From Acidobacteriota bacterium (GTDB taxonomy: Bacteria; Acidobacteriota; Vicinamibacteria; Vicinamibacterales; UBA2999): a DNA stretch of 64,000 nucleotides. Shown here piece after piece: positions 13,899-25,530 of this stretch; the first letter of the stretch is position 1; every line of letters begins with the position of its first letter. The stretch covers positions 124,001 to 188,000 of the forward strand of contig CANKJK010000001.1 in NCBI GenBank assembly GCA_947482665.1, written 5' to 3'. A program made the position numbers and the translations under genes. The notes beneath the pieces were generated by a model. The model made no database searches, had not been told where the DNA came from, and worked only from the letters and a program-made list of their open reading frames with translations.

Positions 13899-16523
13899 TC
13901 AACGTAACCTCGGCTGGGCGTCGAGCCAGCGCGAGAGCACGGCCTGTTGACGCTGCTGCACGGCCACACACCCCTGGATGCGCTCCAATGCGCGCGCCAG
14001 CGCCCGGGCCGCGGTGGGGAGTGGGTGTGCGTCGAAGAAGCTCTTCAGCTGGTCCGCTTCTTCCGTCGAGCAGAACGACCCGAGTGACCCGACGGTACCG
14101 GGTTGGCCTTGGTACGGGTCCAGCTTCGCCACGAAGCGATCCCAGTGCGCCGTGAAGTACGACCAGGCCGTGGGTCTCGTATCGGCGCGTCCCAGCACGC
14201 CTGCCACCAACGTGGTGACGTCCTGGGAGCGAATCTCCGGGGAGAGCGCCAGGGCGAGCGTGCGCTCGGCCAGGGCCGGACCCGGGAAGGATGGGAGGGC
14301 CATGAGGTACCGGAGGTTCTCCTCGGGCTCAGCGGCTGTCGTCGTGAGCCGCTGGAGATATTGCTCGTAGAGGTGGGCATCTCCTCCGAGCGCGGCCACG
14401 CGCAGCACGGTGAAGACCAGCGTGCCGGGCACGGCTGATCGGTCGGCGAAATAGCGCTCCGCGAGCGCGCGGGCTTCCGCCTGTACCTGGGGGTCACCGC
14501 CTGTGACCCCCACGAGATTGATCAAGGTGTTCCGGCGGCCGAGGGTCTCCTCCGAATCGTTCGGGCGCGGCGTCACGCCGAGCTCACGGAGCGCGTCTCC
14601 GAAGGTGGCGCGGATCCAGGCCGCGAAGCGGGCGCGGTCGCCTGGAGCGGCGATATTGCCCAGCACGAATCCGAGACGTCCGGCCACCTCCGCCAGGACC
14701 GCCGAGGACGACTCCCGATTGAAGGTGGCGGCCATATCCAGATAGGCGCCGACATCGTGGCGACCCGAGCGGGCCATCCACCAGGCGTCTCCCGCAAGAC
14801 GGAGTCGTTCTACCGGAGACAGCGAGGCCGTGGCGACCTCTGCGAGTGCGCGCTGATCGGCCGGCGAGTACTCGGTCAGGAAGTAGCCCGACGCGGTGGG
14901 ATTCACCAGCATAGGTCCACACCCAGGTACTGAGAGCTGTCCGGTGTCTGTTGTGAGGACCTGGCATACGGCAGGGCCGCCCTTGGCCGCGCGGGCACAG
15001 ACCGGGAGTATCCACGTGTGCGGTGTCGCCACTGACTGCCCTGGGGCACCGAGGAATCGTGATTGCCGCAGGGCGAGCGTGGATGTCCCGCCCTTGCAGG
15101 TGCTGGTCACCGAGATGACTGGGGCTCCGGGCTGCGTCACGAAACTCGAGAGAATCCGATCGACGGGCTTGCCAGTGACGCGCGTCACCTCACGCCAGAA
15201 ATCCTCCCCGGTCGCATTCTTGTAGGAGAAGCGGTTCAGATAGCTGGTGACCCCCTGTCGGAAAGGTTCCGGGCCGACATAGTGCTCAAGCATGCGGAGC
15301 ACGGCGGCGGTCTTTTCGTAGGCGATACCGTCAAAGACCTCGTTGATCTCCTCCGGTGTGCTGACCGGCATTCGAATGGGCCTCGTGGCCTGCTGAGAGT
15401 CGGTCGCGAGAGCGCCCTGTGTCTCGCGCGCCTCGTCGAGCTCCACGGCCCACTCTGGCTTCCAGCGAGACGAGGGCTTCTTCTCAAGCCAGGTGGCAAA
15501 GCCTTCATTCAGCCAGAGGTCGTCCCACCACTGCATGGTGACCAGGTCGCCGAACCACTGGTGTGCCAGTTCGTGGCCAATATCTGCGGCAATGCCCTTG
15601 CGGGTATCAAGCGACGCCCGGGCGGGATCCATCAGCAGCCGTGACTCGCGAAATGTGATGGCGCCGGCGTTCTCCATGGCGCCGGCGGAGAAGTCGGGAA
15701 TGCCGATGATGTCCATCTTTCCGAACGGGTAGCGGATGCCGAAGTACTCGGCCAGCATGGTGAGCTGCACGGTGGTGGCTTCGAGCGCGAAGCCCGTCTG
15801 CGACAGCTTGTCTGGCGTCGAGCACACGCGCACGGGAATGGCGCCGGCAATGCCCGACCGGCATGCGAAGTCCCCAACCAGAAGCGCGACGAGATACGCG
15901 CTCATGCGCGGTGTGCGTGCGAAGGTGACGGTGTGCGTGCCTGGCTGCGGACCCGCGGCGTCCCGGGTCGCCACCCCGTTGGAGATGGCCATCGCCCCGT
16001 CAGGAGCGGTGACCGAGATGTCGAAGGTGGCCTTGAACGCCGGCTCGTCGAAGCCGGGAAACATCCGGCGCGCGTCGGTCGCCTCGAGCTGGGTCACGGC
16101 GTACTTCCGGCCGTTGGCCGTGCTCAGGTAAAAGCCCCGAAGCTGGTCATTCAGGATGCCGGAGAATTGGAGGTCGAGCGTGGCCAATCCTGGGGGAATG
16201 GGCTGGGCGAGCGTGAGCGTCGCCGTTTCCGTGGCCGCGTCCAGCGACACACGAACCTGCTGCGTCCGCCCCGCGACGGTGACTGATGCAGTCTGAATCG
16301 TCAGTTCTGCGGCATGGAGCGTCACCGTCGCCGTACGAGTCGAACTGCGGACGTCGATTCGGGCCGTGCCGGTAAAGGTATTCGTCGTGAAGTCCGGGGC
16401 GAACCAGAGCGTGTAGTGCTCGGGCCGGATGGTGGTGGGGAGTCGCTGGGCGTGGGCCGGACCTGGGAACAGGACCGCACCAAGGACACAGCACAGGAGC
16501 AGGTATCGCCGTGTGACGGGCAT
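13899..16523 (-). CDS. Secreted M1 family zinc aminopeptidase
   Basis: 874 residues. Signal peptide (YLLLCCVLGAVLFPGPAHAQ, residues 7-26). M1 hallmarks: GAMENAGAITF at 281-291 (peptide N-terminus recognition), HELAH at 317-321 with the third zinc ligand E340 in NEGFATWLE, and a C-terminal helical ERAP1-like domain. It removes N-terminal residues from peptides, presumably in the periplasm or outside. Monocistronic on the minus strand; the host tRNA-Leu gene was its downstream neighbour before the insertion. Confidence 0.93.
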   Translation of the reverse strand: MPVTRRYLLLCCVLGAVLFPGPAHAQRLPTTIRPEHYTLWFAPDFTTNTFTGTARIDVRSSTRTATVTLHAAELTIQTASVTVAGRTQQVRVSLDAATETATLTLAQPIPPGLATLDLQFSGILNDQLRGFYLSTANGRKYAVTQLEATDARRMFPGFDEPAFKATFDISVTAPDGAMAISNGVATRDAAGPQPGTHTVTFARTPRMSAYLVALLVGDFACRSGIAGAIPVRVCSTPDKLSQTGFALEATTVQLTMLAEYFGIRYPFGKMDIIGIPDFSAGAMENAGAITFRESRLLMDPARASLDTRKGIAADIGHELAHQWFGDLVTMQWWDDLWLNEGFATWLEKKPSSRWKPEWAVELDEARETQGALATDSQQATRPIRMPVSTPEEINEVFDGIAYEKTAAVLRMLEHYVGPEPFRQGVTSYLNRFSYKNATGEDFWREVTRVTGKPVDRILSSFVTQPGAPVISVTSTCKGGTSTLALRQSRFLGAPGQSVATPHTWILPVCARAAKGGPAVCQVLTTDTGQLSVPGCGPMLVNPTASGYFLTEYSPADQRALAEVATASLSPVERLRLAGDAWWMARSGRHDVGAYLDMAATFNRESSSAVLAEVAGRLGFVLGNIAAPGDRARFAAWIRATFGDALRELGVTPRPNDSEETLGRRNTLINLVGVTGGDPQVQAEARALAERYFADRSAVPGTLVFTVLRVAALGGDAHLYEQYLQRLTTTAAEPEENLRYLMALPSFPGPALAERTLALALSPEIRSQDVTTLVAGVLGRADTRPTAWSYFTAHWDRFVAKLDPYQGQPGTVGSLGSFCSTEEADQLKSFFDAHPLPTAARALARALERIQGCVAVQQRQQAVLSRWLDAQPRLR

Positions 16524-16639
16524 GGGACAAAGTTATCAGACCAGTGCCCGCAAGGCGTCATGGCCGAATCAGCCACCCGGCAGCTCGATGTGCGTGCTGT
16601 GCAGCGGTGGTGGGGGTCACCGCAGAGGGGAACGGTGCG

Positions 16640-17502
16640 TCAGTGGCGGGCCGGATCGCGGGCGTCGATGACCGCACGGAGAAACGTATCCGAATCCGCG
16701 TTCGCGGCGGGGAATGTGCCAGGGCGGTGTGTGGCCGTGGTCACGGCGATGACACGAAGGCCGGGGTCGAGGGGGGCGGCCTCGACCAGCCCTGCCGTCT
16801 GTCGCCACTGGCTGACTTCGCGGGCCGCGCGTGCGAGATGGTCGGGGCGCAGCAGGAAGGCACGTGTCGCTCCCCGCGCAGCCGGAGGCAGTCCGTCGGT
16901 GGAGGCGACCGTCGGACCGGTCAGGCGCAGCACGCCCGTGCGCGCGAGCCAGGGCGCCCAGCGGAGTCTCCGCACCAGGGCGACAGTCTCCAGTGAGTCG
17001 GTGTGCGTGTCGGGCCGGTCGGCCAGGATCAGGGCCGACACGTCACCCGGAAAACGGCTGGCATAGAGCTGTGCGTACCACGCGCCGAGAGACTGTCCCA
17101 CGAGAATGACGGGTCGCTGGACCGCCGCCTCACTGAGGAGGGCATGGAGCTCGTCCGCGGCGCGAGTCGCGTCGAATCCGAGTCCGCTCGCTTCACTCCA
17201 GCCCAGGCCGGAACGGTCGTAGGCGCAGACACGCGTCTGTCTGGCCAGGGCGGGTTGCACGGCTCCCCAGGCTGATGAGAGGCCCGCCTCGGGCGCCTCA
17301 AGCACCACCACGGGAGAACCATCGCCCACGCAGTAGAGATGCAGTTGGTGGTCGCCGATACTGATCCGTGCGCCCGGCGGTGGATAGTCACGTCGTTCCA
17401 GAGCCGTCGCGACGCCCTGGTAGGTCATGCCCGCCGCCAGCGCGGTGCCGATGAGGGCCACGCCGACTTTGACAGCGCGGCGAATGATCGTAGCCGGCGT
17501 GT

Positions 17503-17506
<4 letters not shown>
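16640..17506 (-). CDS. Alpha/beta hydrolase, membrane-anchored, C-terminus unusual
   Basis: 288 residues. N-terminal hydrophobic anchor ([19 protein letters not shown]), oxyanion region [15 protein letters not shown], nucleophile elbow GQSLGAW with Ser, and [10 protein letters not shown] after it. The final His-containing strand typical of the fold (G-H plus hydrophobic run) is not obvious in the last 40 residues, which are low in family character. Either the end has been altered by a frameshift or the His is atypically placed. GTG start overlaps the stop of the upstream sigma-54 activator gene (GTGA), so it is translated with it. Confidence 0.75.
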
Positions 17507-19494
<1,988 letters not shown>

Positions 19495-19587
19495 AGAGGG
19501 GCGGGCAGCACCCGCAGGCTCAGTGTGACCTGAACCCCCTGCCCAGGCAAGCCACTGACGAGGGAGCGGCCGCCGCTGCGTGGTGGC

Positions 19588-20007
19588 TCAGTTGCTGGCG
19601 ACGGCCGGGAGCGGAACCGGCCGTCCGATCCGGCATGGCTCGACCAGCAGCCGCAGTGCGTACTCTCTCGGCGTTCCCGTCGTGCGAGAGGGGGACGACA
19701 TCCGGTAGACGGCGGCGAGCACGCGGCCCTGCCGCAGCGAGGCGGGAACGGGGTCCAGCAGCGGCGGTCCCAGCAACTCCAGTTCGATGTGGACGAGGCG
19801 ATAGAGCGGAATGCGCGCTGGGGTCAGGCATTCGACGAGCACGTCGTGCTCGCTGGCGTTCCTGGTGAGGACGGAGATCGATCGGAGGGTCCCGGAGGAG
19901 TCCCGCCAGGAGAGGCGGCCCTGGACTCGGAGGGGGCGTCGTTCGCCCACGCGGGCCCTCAGGACGGGTGGCTTTGGGGGAATGGTCAGGAGTCTGGCTC
20001 TGCTCAC
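19588..20007 (-). CDS. PilZ-like domain protein
   Basis: 139 residues from GTG 20007 (GAGGTG upstream). GERRPLRVQGRLSWRDSSGT resembles the R-x3-R start of PilZ domains, and SVLTRNASEHDVLVEC the following N-x-S-x-x-G strand, with the Gly missing. The substitution could mean weak or no cyclic-di-GMP binding. Sits alone between two sigma-54 activator genes with an inverted repeat upstream. Confidence 0.55.
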   Translation of the reverse strand: MSRARLLTIPPKPPVLRARVGERRPLRVQGRLSWRDSSGTLRSISVLTRNASEHDVLVECLTPARIPLYRLVHIELELLGPPLLDPVPASLRQGRVLAAVYRMSSPSRTTGTPREYALRLLVEPCRIGRPVPLPAVASN

Positions 20008-20057
20008 GGATGCACCTCACTGCACACTCCTTCAAGAGCCGGTCCGGCTGAACGTTC

Positions 20058-20084
20058 CCAGAGTCCTTGGCGACTAAACTCTGG
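20058..20084. promoter_or_regulatory. Inverted repeat upstream of the PilZ-like gene
   Basis: CCAGAGT (20058-20064) and ACTCTGG (20078-20084), 13-bp spacer, about 50 bp before the GTG start. Suitable for a dimeric regulator. No clear sigma-54 promoter (TGGCAC-N5-TTGCA) was seen in this gap. Confidence 0.35.
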
Positions 20085-20179
20085 AAGTGACTGGTAACAG
20101 GTCGTTTATACGGCATGGCTCGCACGGTTCCCGAGGATGACCTGGATACTGAAGACTCACCAACGGACGAAAATGGAAA

Positions 20180-23116
20180 CTAGGTATCCATTGCCGGTCC
20201 TGAAATCTCCAGGCGACGCAGCTTGAGATAGAGCCCCCGGCGCGTCAGGCCGAGCTGGCGCGCTGTCACGGAGATGTTGCCCCCGGCGGCCGCCAGGGCC
20301 GCCTGGATCGCCTCTCGCTCAAGGTCCGCGACGAGCGTGGCGAGCGGTCGAGTGAACAGGGCCGAGGCTGCTGTCGGAGGGGGCCCGGACAGGCCCGTCG
20401 CCTCGGTCCTCGGTTGAGGCGCTGCCAGGAGCTCGCCAGAGAGGTCGCCCGGTTCGACCGTGCCGCCCGGCGCCGACATGGCCACCGCGCGCTGCACCTC
20501 GTTTCGCAGTTGGCGTACGTTGCCGGGCCACCAGTAGCGTGCGAAGAGATCCAGCGTCGCTGATGACAGCTGGACGTCCGGCCGGCGCAGGCGTTCACAG
20601 GCGTCGCGCAGGAAGAACGTGCTGAGGTGCGGAATCTCGTCTCGCCGTTCACGCAAGGGCGGCACGTGAATCCGGAACACGCTCAGCCGGTAGAACAGGT
20701 CCTCGCGAAAGCGACCGGTGGCCACCCGTTGTTCCAGATCGGCGTTGGTGGCGGCAAGGACCCGGACGTTCACGTGCTGCGGCCGTGCATCGCCAACCGG
20801 CAGGATTTCTCCCTGCTCCAGAAACCGGAGCAGCTTTGGCTGCACATCTCCCGGGAGGTCGCCAACCTCGTCGAGAAACAGGGTGCCACCGTCGGCCTCG
20901 CGGATCAGTCCGCGTTGATCGCTCACGGCGCCGGTGAAGCTGCCGCGGCGATGGCCGAACAGCTGGCTATCCGCGAGCTCGCGCGTGGCGCTCGTGCAGT
21001 TGTACGGCAGGAAGCTCTGCGCGCCTCTGGGAGAACCCTGATGAATCGCGCGCGCCACCAGGTCCTTGCCCGTGCCGCTCTCGCCGGTGATGAGCACGGT
21101 GAGGTCGTGGTCCTTGAGGCGCTGAATCTGTTCCACGACGCGGGCCATGGCGGCGCTGGCACAGATGAAGCCCGGAAGCAGGGGTTCGAGCGGTGCCGCA
21201 CTCTCGCCGACAGGCGAGTGCGAGCGTTCTCGGGCCGCACACAGGTCGAAGCCTTGCCGGGCGACCGCCACGAGGAGTCGGAGGCGTCGTCGAATGGTCT
21301 CAGGCAGGGGGAGAGGCGCCCGCACGAAGGCCGTGCGCTCTCCGCGCGCGTCGCGGCCGAGGGGGGCGATCCAGCAGGCACCGGCGTTTTCGGGGGAGGC
21401 GATGACGTCGGCGGCCTCGGGTGAGCAGCCCGAACTGGCTAGCACGGCACACTCGCCGCGCGGGCCGCGGACGCCAATGACGACGGCGTCGGCGTGAGCC
21501 GTTTCCCGCAAGGCCGCGGCGACTTCGCGCGGGAGGAGTCCTGTCACCTGCGCCGCATCGACCAGCCGACGCACAATGGCGTCATCGGCATCCACCGTGA
21601 GGCTGAGGCTTTCGCCGCTGCCGATGGAGGAGACCACACGCGCGGCAGCGGCCGTCGTATCCCGAAGGTCGCGTGAGGCCCCCAGCTCGCGAAAGACGCG
21701 GGATGCGGCATCCAGATGCGCCACGGCGAGCGAGCGGTCTCCCGAATGCCCCGCCAACTGCCCAAGTGCCAGGTGGCCGAGGCCAGCCTGGTAGCGCTCG
21801 GAGAGCAGCTCGCAGACCTGGATGCTCTGTGCGAGGTCGTGGTGGGCCTCGGCCAGGCGTGCTTCGTCCCGGTGCACTGCCGCCCTCACTCTGAGCAGTT
21901 CCGCCCAGAGGCCGGGGGTGGCATCCGGACTGACGGTCTGTTCGCAGGCACGCACGTGAGCCGCGGCTGCCGCCGTGCGCCCAAGCGAGAGAGCGGCTCC
22001 CGCGGCCACGAGCCGAGCCTGCATGCCCTCCGCTGGAGGAATACCGGGTTCCTCGAGCATTCGTTCAGCCTGTGCGATGGCGTCAGCTGGCGCGCCGCGT
22101 CGCAGCGCGAGTCGCGCGGCCAGGACCTTCAACGACCATTCATACCAGCGACTGGTACGCGTGCCTGAGTCGCGGAAGGCATCACGCGCATGGCCAAGGC
22201 AGACCTCCGCGTCCTCGTAGGCGCCGGTCAGCAGGTGGACCTGCGCCAAGGAGTCGTAGACCGCGCCCGTCGTTTCCCGATACTGGACGCTGCTGCGCAG
22301 ATCGAGGGCCCGCCGCAAGACTGACTCGGCGCGCGAGAGGTGTCCGACGCGCACGCAGATCTGGCCCAGTGACGCCAGGGCCACGGCGAGGCCGTGAGTC
22401 GAGCCGGCCGACTCATGCAGCCGCACGGCCTGTTCGGCGAGCGCCAGCGCGTCCTCGTGGCGATGACGCACCAGCGCGACGTTCGCCTGGTTGTGGAGCA
22501 CGGCTCCGAGGACGTCGCTGGCGCTGGCGGCCGTGGCCAGGCGCTCGGCGTGGCGAAGCGCCGCGAGCGCTTCATCGTACCGGCCCGCTTGTCCGAGTTG
22601 GACTGCCGAGAGCGAGTGGACCAGGGCGAGATGGCGACGGTCGCCCGCCGCGTGCAACGCGGACGAGGCGAGCGCGAGGTGCTCCTGCACGGTGGCGTCG
22701 TCGCCCATCTTCTCGTAGCAATGGGCGAGTTCGTAGTGGGCCAGCCCGATGGCGCGCGAATCATGCGCCATCTCGGCATGACGGAGCGCACGCTGATGGA
22801 GGGCGATCGCGCGGGAGGGCTCGCCCCGTTCGAAGGCCACGCGGCCATGCAGCCGCCAGAGACCCGAGTAGGGCAGCGAGCTCGGTGTGTCGGACAGGGC
22901 GGTCGGCACCCGGCCGAGGGCGCGTACCGCCCGCGGCAATGCATCCTGGAGGAGCCACGCCTCGGCGAGCGCGATTCGGAGGTTCAGTCCGGTGGGTGTA
23001 TGCGCGTCACTGGCGATGGCGAGCGGTTCGAGCAGGCGCGAGGCGTCCTGTCCCCGCCCTTGCTCAAGCGCCCTGAGCGCGGTCTGATAGACCTCCTGTT
23101 GCTCGGGGTTCAGCAC
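20180..23116 (-). CDS. Sigma-54-dependent activator with TPR sensor region
   Basis: 978 residues from GTG 23116; longer starts would run into pgi. Residues about 1-450 are tetratricopeptide-type repeats (ALRHAEMAHDSRAIGLAHYELAH and similar), then a degenerate GAF-like region, then AAA+ with GESGTGKD, GSFTGA in place of GAFTGA, and LFLDEVGD, and a C-terminal Fis-type helix-turn-helix (ISVTARQLGLTRRGLYLKLRRL). The TPR front end suggests control by protein partners. The Ala-to-Ser change lies in the loop that touches sigma-54. Confidence 0.88.
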   Translation of the reverse strand: MLNPEQQEVYQTALRALEQGRGQDASRLLEPLAIASDAHTPTGLNLRIALAEAWLLQDALPRAVRALGRVPTALSDTPSSLPYSGLWRLHGRVAFERGEPSRAIALHQRALRHAEMAHDSRAIGLAHYELAHCYEKMGDDATVQEHLALASSALHAAGDRRHLALVHSLSAVQLGQAGRYDEALAALRHAERLATAASASDVLGAVLHNQANVALVRHRHEDALALAEQAVRLHESAGSTHGLAVALASLGQICVRVGHLSRAESVLRRALDLRSSVQYRETTGAVYDSLAQVHLLTGAYEDAEVCLGHARDAFRDSGTRTSRWYEWSLKVLAARLALRRGAPADAIAQAERMLEEPGIPPAEGMQARLVAAGAALSLGRTAAAAAHVRACEQTVSPDATPGLWAELLRVRAAVHRDEARLAEAHHDLAQSIQVCELLSERYQAGLGHLALGQLAGHSGDRSLAVAHLDAASRVFRELGASRDLRDTTAAAARVVSSIGSGESLSLTVDADDAIVRRLVDAAQVTGLLPREVAAALRETAHADAVVIGVRGPRGECAVLASSGCSPEAADVIASPENAGACWIAPLGRDARGERTAFVRAPLPLPETIRRRLRLLVAVARQGFDLCAARERSHSPVGESAAPLEPLLPGFICASAAMARVVEQIQRLKDHDLTVLITGESGTGKDLVARAIHQGSPRGAQSFLPYNCTSATRELADSQLFGHRRGSFTGAVSDQRGLIREADGGTLFLDEVGDLPGDVQPKLLRFLEQGEILPVGDARPQHVNVRVLAATNADLEQRVATGRFREDLFYRLSVFRIHVPPLRERRDEIPHLSTFFLRDACERLRRPDVQLSSATLDLFARYWWPGNVRQLRNEVQRAVAMSAPGGTVEPGDLSGELLAAPQPRTEATGLSGPPPTAASALFTRPLATLVADLEREAIQAALAAAGGNISVTARQLGLTRRGLYLKLRRLEISGPAMDT

Positions 23117-23168
23117 CGGCGGAGTATACCGAGTATCCAGTGCCGGCCAGGGGCGGTCGGACTGGTGG

Positions 23169-24833
23169 TTACGGAATGAGCGTCCTGAGTGCCACGTCGA
23201 GGTCGACTGCACCGCCGGTGACCTCGGCCAGGACGGCGTGGCGGCCTGCCGCCCCCAGCGCCGCCAGATCCGCGCGGGCCTGGGCCAGCTGGAGTGTGCC
23301 GAAGGAGTAGACCTGCTCTGGGATGGCCAGATCGTCGACTGGCTGTAACGAGGCGATGAGATACCGGGCCCCCGGGGAGCCGCCTTTGTGCAGCTGGCCC
23401 GTGGAGTGTAAATACCGCGGCCCGAATCCGAGTGTCACGGGCGCACCCGTTCGCGAGCCGAGACGCTCCACAACCGCTTGAAGGACGGCCCGGATCTCCG
23501 GGTCATCGGGATCGGCGTAGGCCAGCACCGCGACGTAAGGGGCCTCGGGCGCGGTGAGCTGAGCGGCGAGATCCGCCGCGATGTCGACAGCGGTCGTGCA
23601 GCCGATCCGCAGTCCGCCGACGGTGGCATGCACGGGAGGCTCCGGCAATACTCGGTCCGAGGCGAATCGCACGAGGAGCGCCTCCGTCGCGGACTTGGTG
23701 CTCTGGACGTCGGGCTGGTCGAAAGGGTTGACGCCCATGAGCCATCCGCAGACGGTCGTCGCGAACTCCCAGCGGAAGAACTCGCCGCCGAGGCCGGCAG
23801 GCGTGGCGAGCGTGATGCGGGCGACGGGCGTGCCGCTCGCGGTGAGGGCATCGATGACACCCGCGTCGGCCGGCTCCTGAATCAGCTCGACGATGACGGC
23901 GGCCCGGTGGCCCCGCGAGGCCCGGAGGGGCGCTTCCATGACCGGCAGGACCCCGAGTCCCTCCTTGCCGGTGCTTTCCGCGACCAGTTGCTCGACCCAG
24001 AGTCCGAAGCGCTCCAGCCGCGGCGAGAGAATCAGTGACACGGCCGGGCGACCGACCGCGGCGCACGCCGCCAGATAGGCCCCCAGCACGGCTCCCGGAT
24101 TGGTGGCCGCGTTGTCGGTTCGGCAGTGTTCCGCCATGTTGCGTCCGCTCGCGAGGAGATCGCCAACCTGCAGCCCGGCCAGGGCGGGCGGCACAAGGCC
24201 GAAGAGCGACAGTGCGGAGAAGCGGCCACCGATGTCGGGCGGATTCAGCCAGAGGTCGCCGAAGCCATCAGCCATGGCGGCCTCTGCCAGGCGCGTGCCC
24301 GGGTCGGTGACGGCCACGAAACGGTGTGCCCAGGGGGAGATACCCGCGGCCTCGATCTGGCGGCGCGCCTCGAGCGCGAGCATGTGGGGTTCCACCGTTG
24401 AGCCTGACTTGCTCGCCACGATGACCAGAGCCCGGCCGATGCCGGCGAAGGTCCGGCGGATGGCTGCGGGCGACAGTGAGTCGAGCATGCGCAACGCGCC
24501 ACCGCCTCCGCCAGGTGTCAGCGCATGCGCGATGACGGCGGGTGCGAGGCTGGAGCCTCCCATGCCGAGCAGCACCACGTGCGACACCCCGTCTGCCACG
24601 GCGTGTGCCCGCGCATCGGTCATGCGGTCTGTGTGTGCGGCGGAGATCTCCGGTGCGTCGAGCCAGCCGAGGCGGTCCCTGACTGACTCGCGCGTGCCTG
24701 CGGTGTCCGGCCAGAGCGTGAGGTCGCGCTCCCAGAGGCGGGATACGGCTCGGGCAGCCGTGAGGCGAGCCAGCGCTGTCTCGCAGGCGTGGCGGACGTC
24801 CGGGGGCGTGAGGAACTGCAGGTGAGCGGGCAT
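23169..24833 (-). CDS. pgi: Glucose-6-phosphate isomerase (SIS-domain type)
   Basis: 554 residues. SIS domains with VVLLGMGGSSLAP (sugar binding), IVASKSGSTVEPHML (phosphate loop), FVAVTDPGTRLAE and PDIGGRFSALSLFGLVP. The C-terminal half (LVAESTGKEGLGVLPV; LHKGGSPGARYL) matches the isomerase half of bifunctional transaldolase-isomerase proteins; no transaldolase domain is present. Interconverts glucose-6-phosphate and fructose-6-phosphate. Divergent from tesA with start codons about 30 bp apart. Confidence 0.88.
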   Translation of the reverse strand: MPAHLQFLTPPDVRHACETALARLTAARAVSRLWERDLTLWPDTAGTRESVRDRLGWLDAPEISAAHTDRMTDARAHAVADGVSHVVLLGMGGSSLAPAVIAHALTPGGGGGALRMLDSLSPAAIRRTFAGIGRALVIVASKSGSTVEPHMLALEARRQIEAAGISPWAHRFVAVTDPGTRLAEAAMADGFGDLWLNPPDIGGRFSALSLFGLVPPALAGLQVGDLLASGRNMAEHCRTDNAATNPGAVLGAYLAACAAVGRPAVSLILSPRLERFGLWVEQLVAESTGKEGLGVLPVMEAPLRASRGHRAAVIVELIQEPADAGVIDALTASGTPVARITLATPAGLGGEFFRWEFATTVCGWLMGVNPFDQPDVQSTKSATEALLVRFASDRVLPEPPVHATVGGLRIGCTTAVDIAADLAAQLTAPEAPYVAVLAYADPDDPEIRAVLQAVVERLGSRTGAPVTLGFGPRYLHSTGQLHKGGSPGARYLIASLQPVDDLAIPEQVYSFGTLQLAQARADLAALGAAGRHAVLAEVTGGAVDLDVALRTLIP

Positions 24834-24861
24834 GGTTGGGTCCGAGGCCTATGATAGTGGC

Positions 24862-25530
24862 GTGCGACTCTTTCTCGCGCTGGCATGTGTGTGCGCTCTC
24901 GGGGCGTGCGCGTCTCCGGAGCCCTCCACGGCGGGGGCCGTTCCGGCGCCCGCGGCGCCCGTCACGCGTTCGGCGCGGCCGAAGATCGTGGTGCTGGGGG
25001 ATAGCCTGGCCGCTGGGTACGGTCTCAACGACGGTGAGTCGTTTCCTGCCCGGCTGCAGGAGCGTCTGGACCAGCGGGAACTGGGTTTCGAGATCGCCAA
25101 CGTGAGCGTCTCCGGCGATACGTCCGCCGGAGGACTGCGTCGGCTCGACTGGGCGCTCGATGGCGACGTCAGGATCCTGCTGGTGGAACTGGGTGGGAAT
25201 GATGGCCTTCGAGGTCTGCCGCTGACGGAACTTCGCGCCAATCTCGCTGCGATCATCGAAAGAGGGCAGGCGCGTGGTGCGACGGTCGTGCTGGCAGGGA
25301 TGGAGGCACCGCCGAACTTCGGACCCGATTACACGGCCGGATTTCGCCGCATCTACCGCGAACTCGCGACGCAGTACCGCGTGCGGCTCGTGCCGTTTCT
25401 GCTGGAGGGGGTGGCGGGGAATCCCGCCTTGAACATCGCCGACGGCATCCATCCCAACCCCTCGGGCGCTCGCATTGTGGCGGACAATGTGTGGCGCGTA
25501 CTCGAACCCCTTGTGAAGCGGCCTGCCTGA
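24862..25530 (+). CDS. tesA: Lipoprotein SGNH esterase/lysophospholipase (TesA family)
   Basis: 222 residues from GTG 24862, which places a lipobox (ALGAC) near residue 16. SGNH blocks: VVLGDSLAAGYGL (Ser), SGDTSAGG (Gly), LVELGGNDGLRG (Asn), ADGIHPNPSGARIVAD (Asp and His). Hydrolyses thioesters, esters and lysophospholipids in the periplasm. Stop overlaps the ATG of ybbA (TGATG). The tesA-ybbA-ybbP neighbourhood is widely conserved. Confidence 0.9.
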   Translation: MRLFLALACVCALGACASPEPSTAGAVPAPAAPVTRSARPKIVVLGDSLAAGYGLNDGESFPARLQERLDQRELGFEIANVSVSGDTSAGGLRRLDWALDGDVRILLVELGGNDGLRGLPLTELRANLAAIIERGQARGATVVLAGMEAPPNFGPDYTAGFRRIYRELATQYRVRLVPFLLEGVAGNPALNIADGIHPNPSGARIVADNVWRVLEPLVKRPA

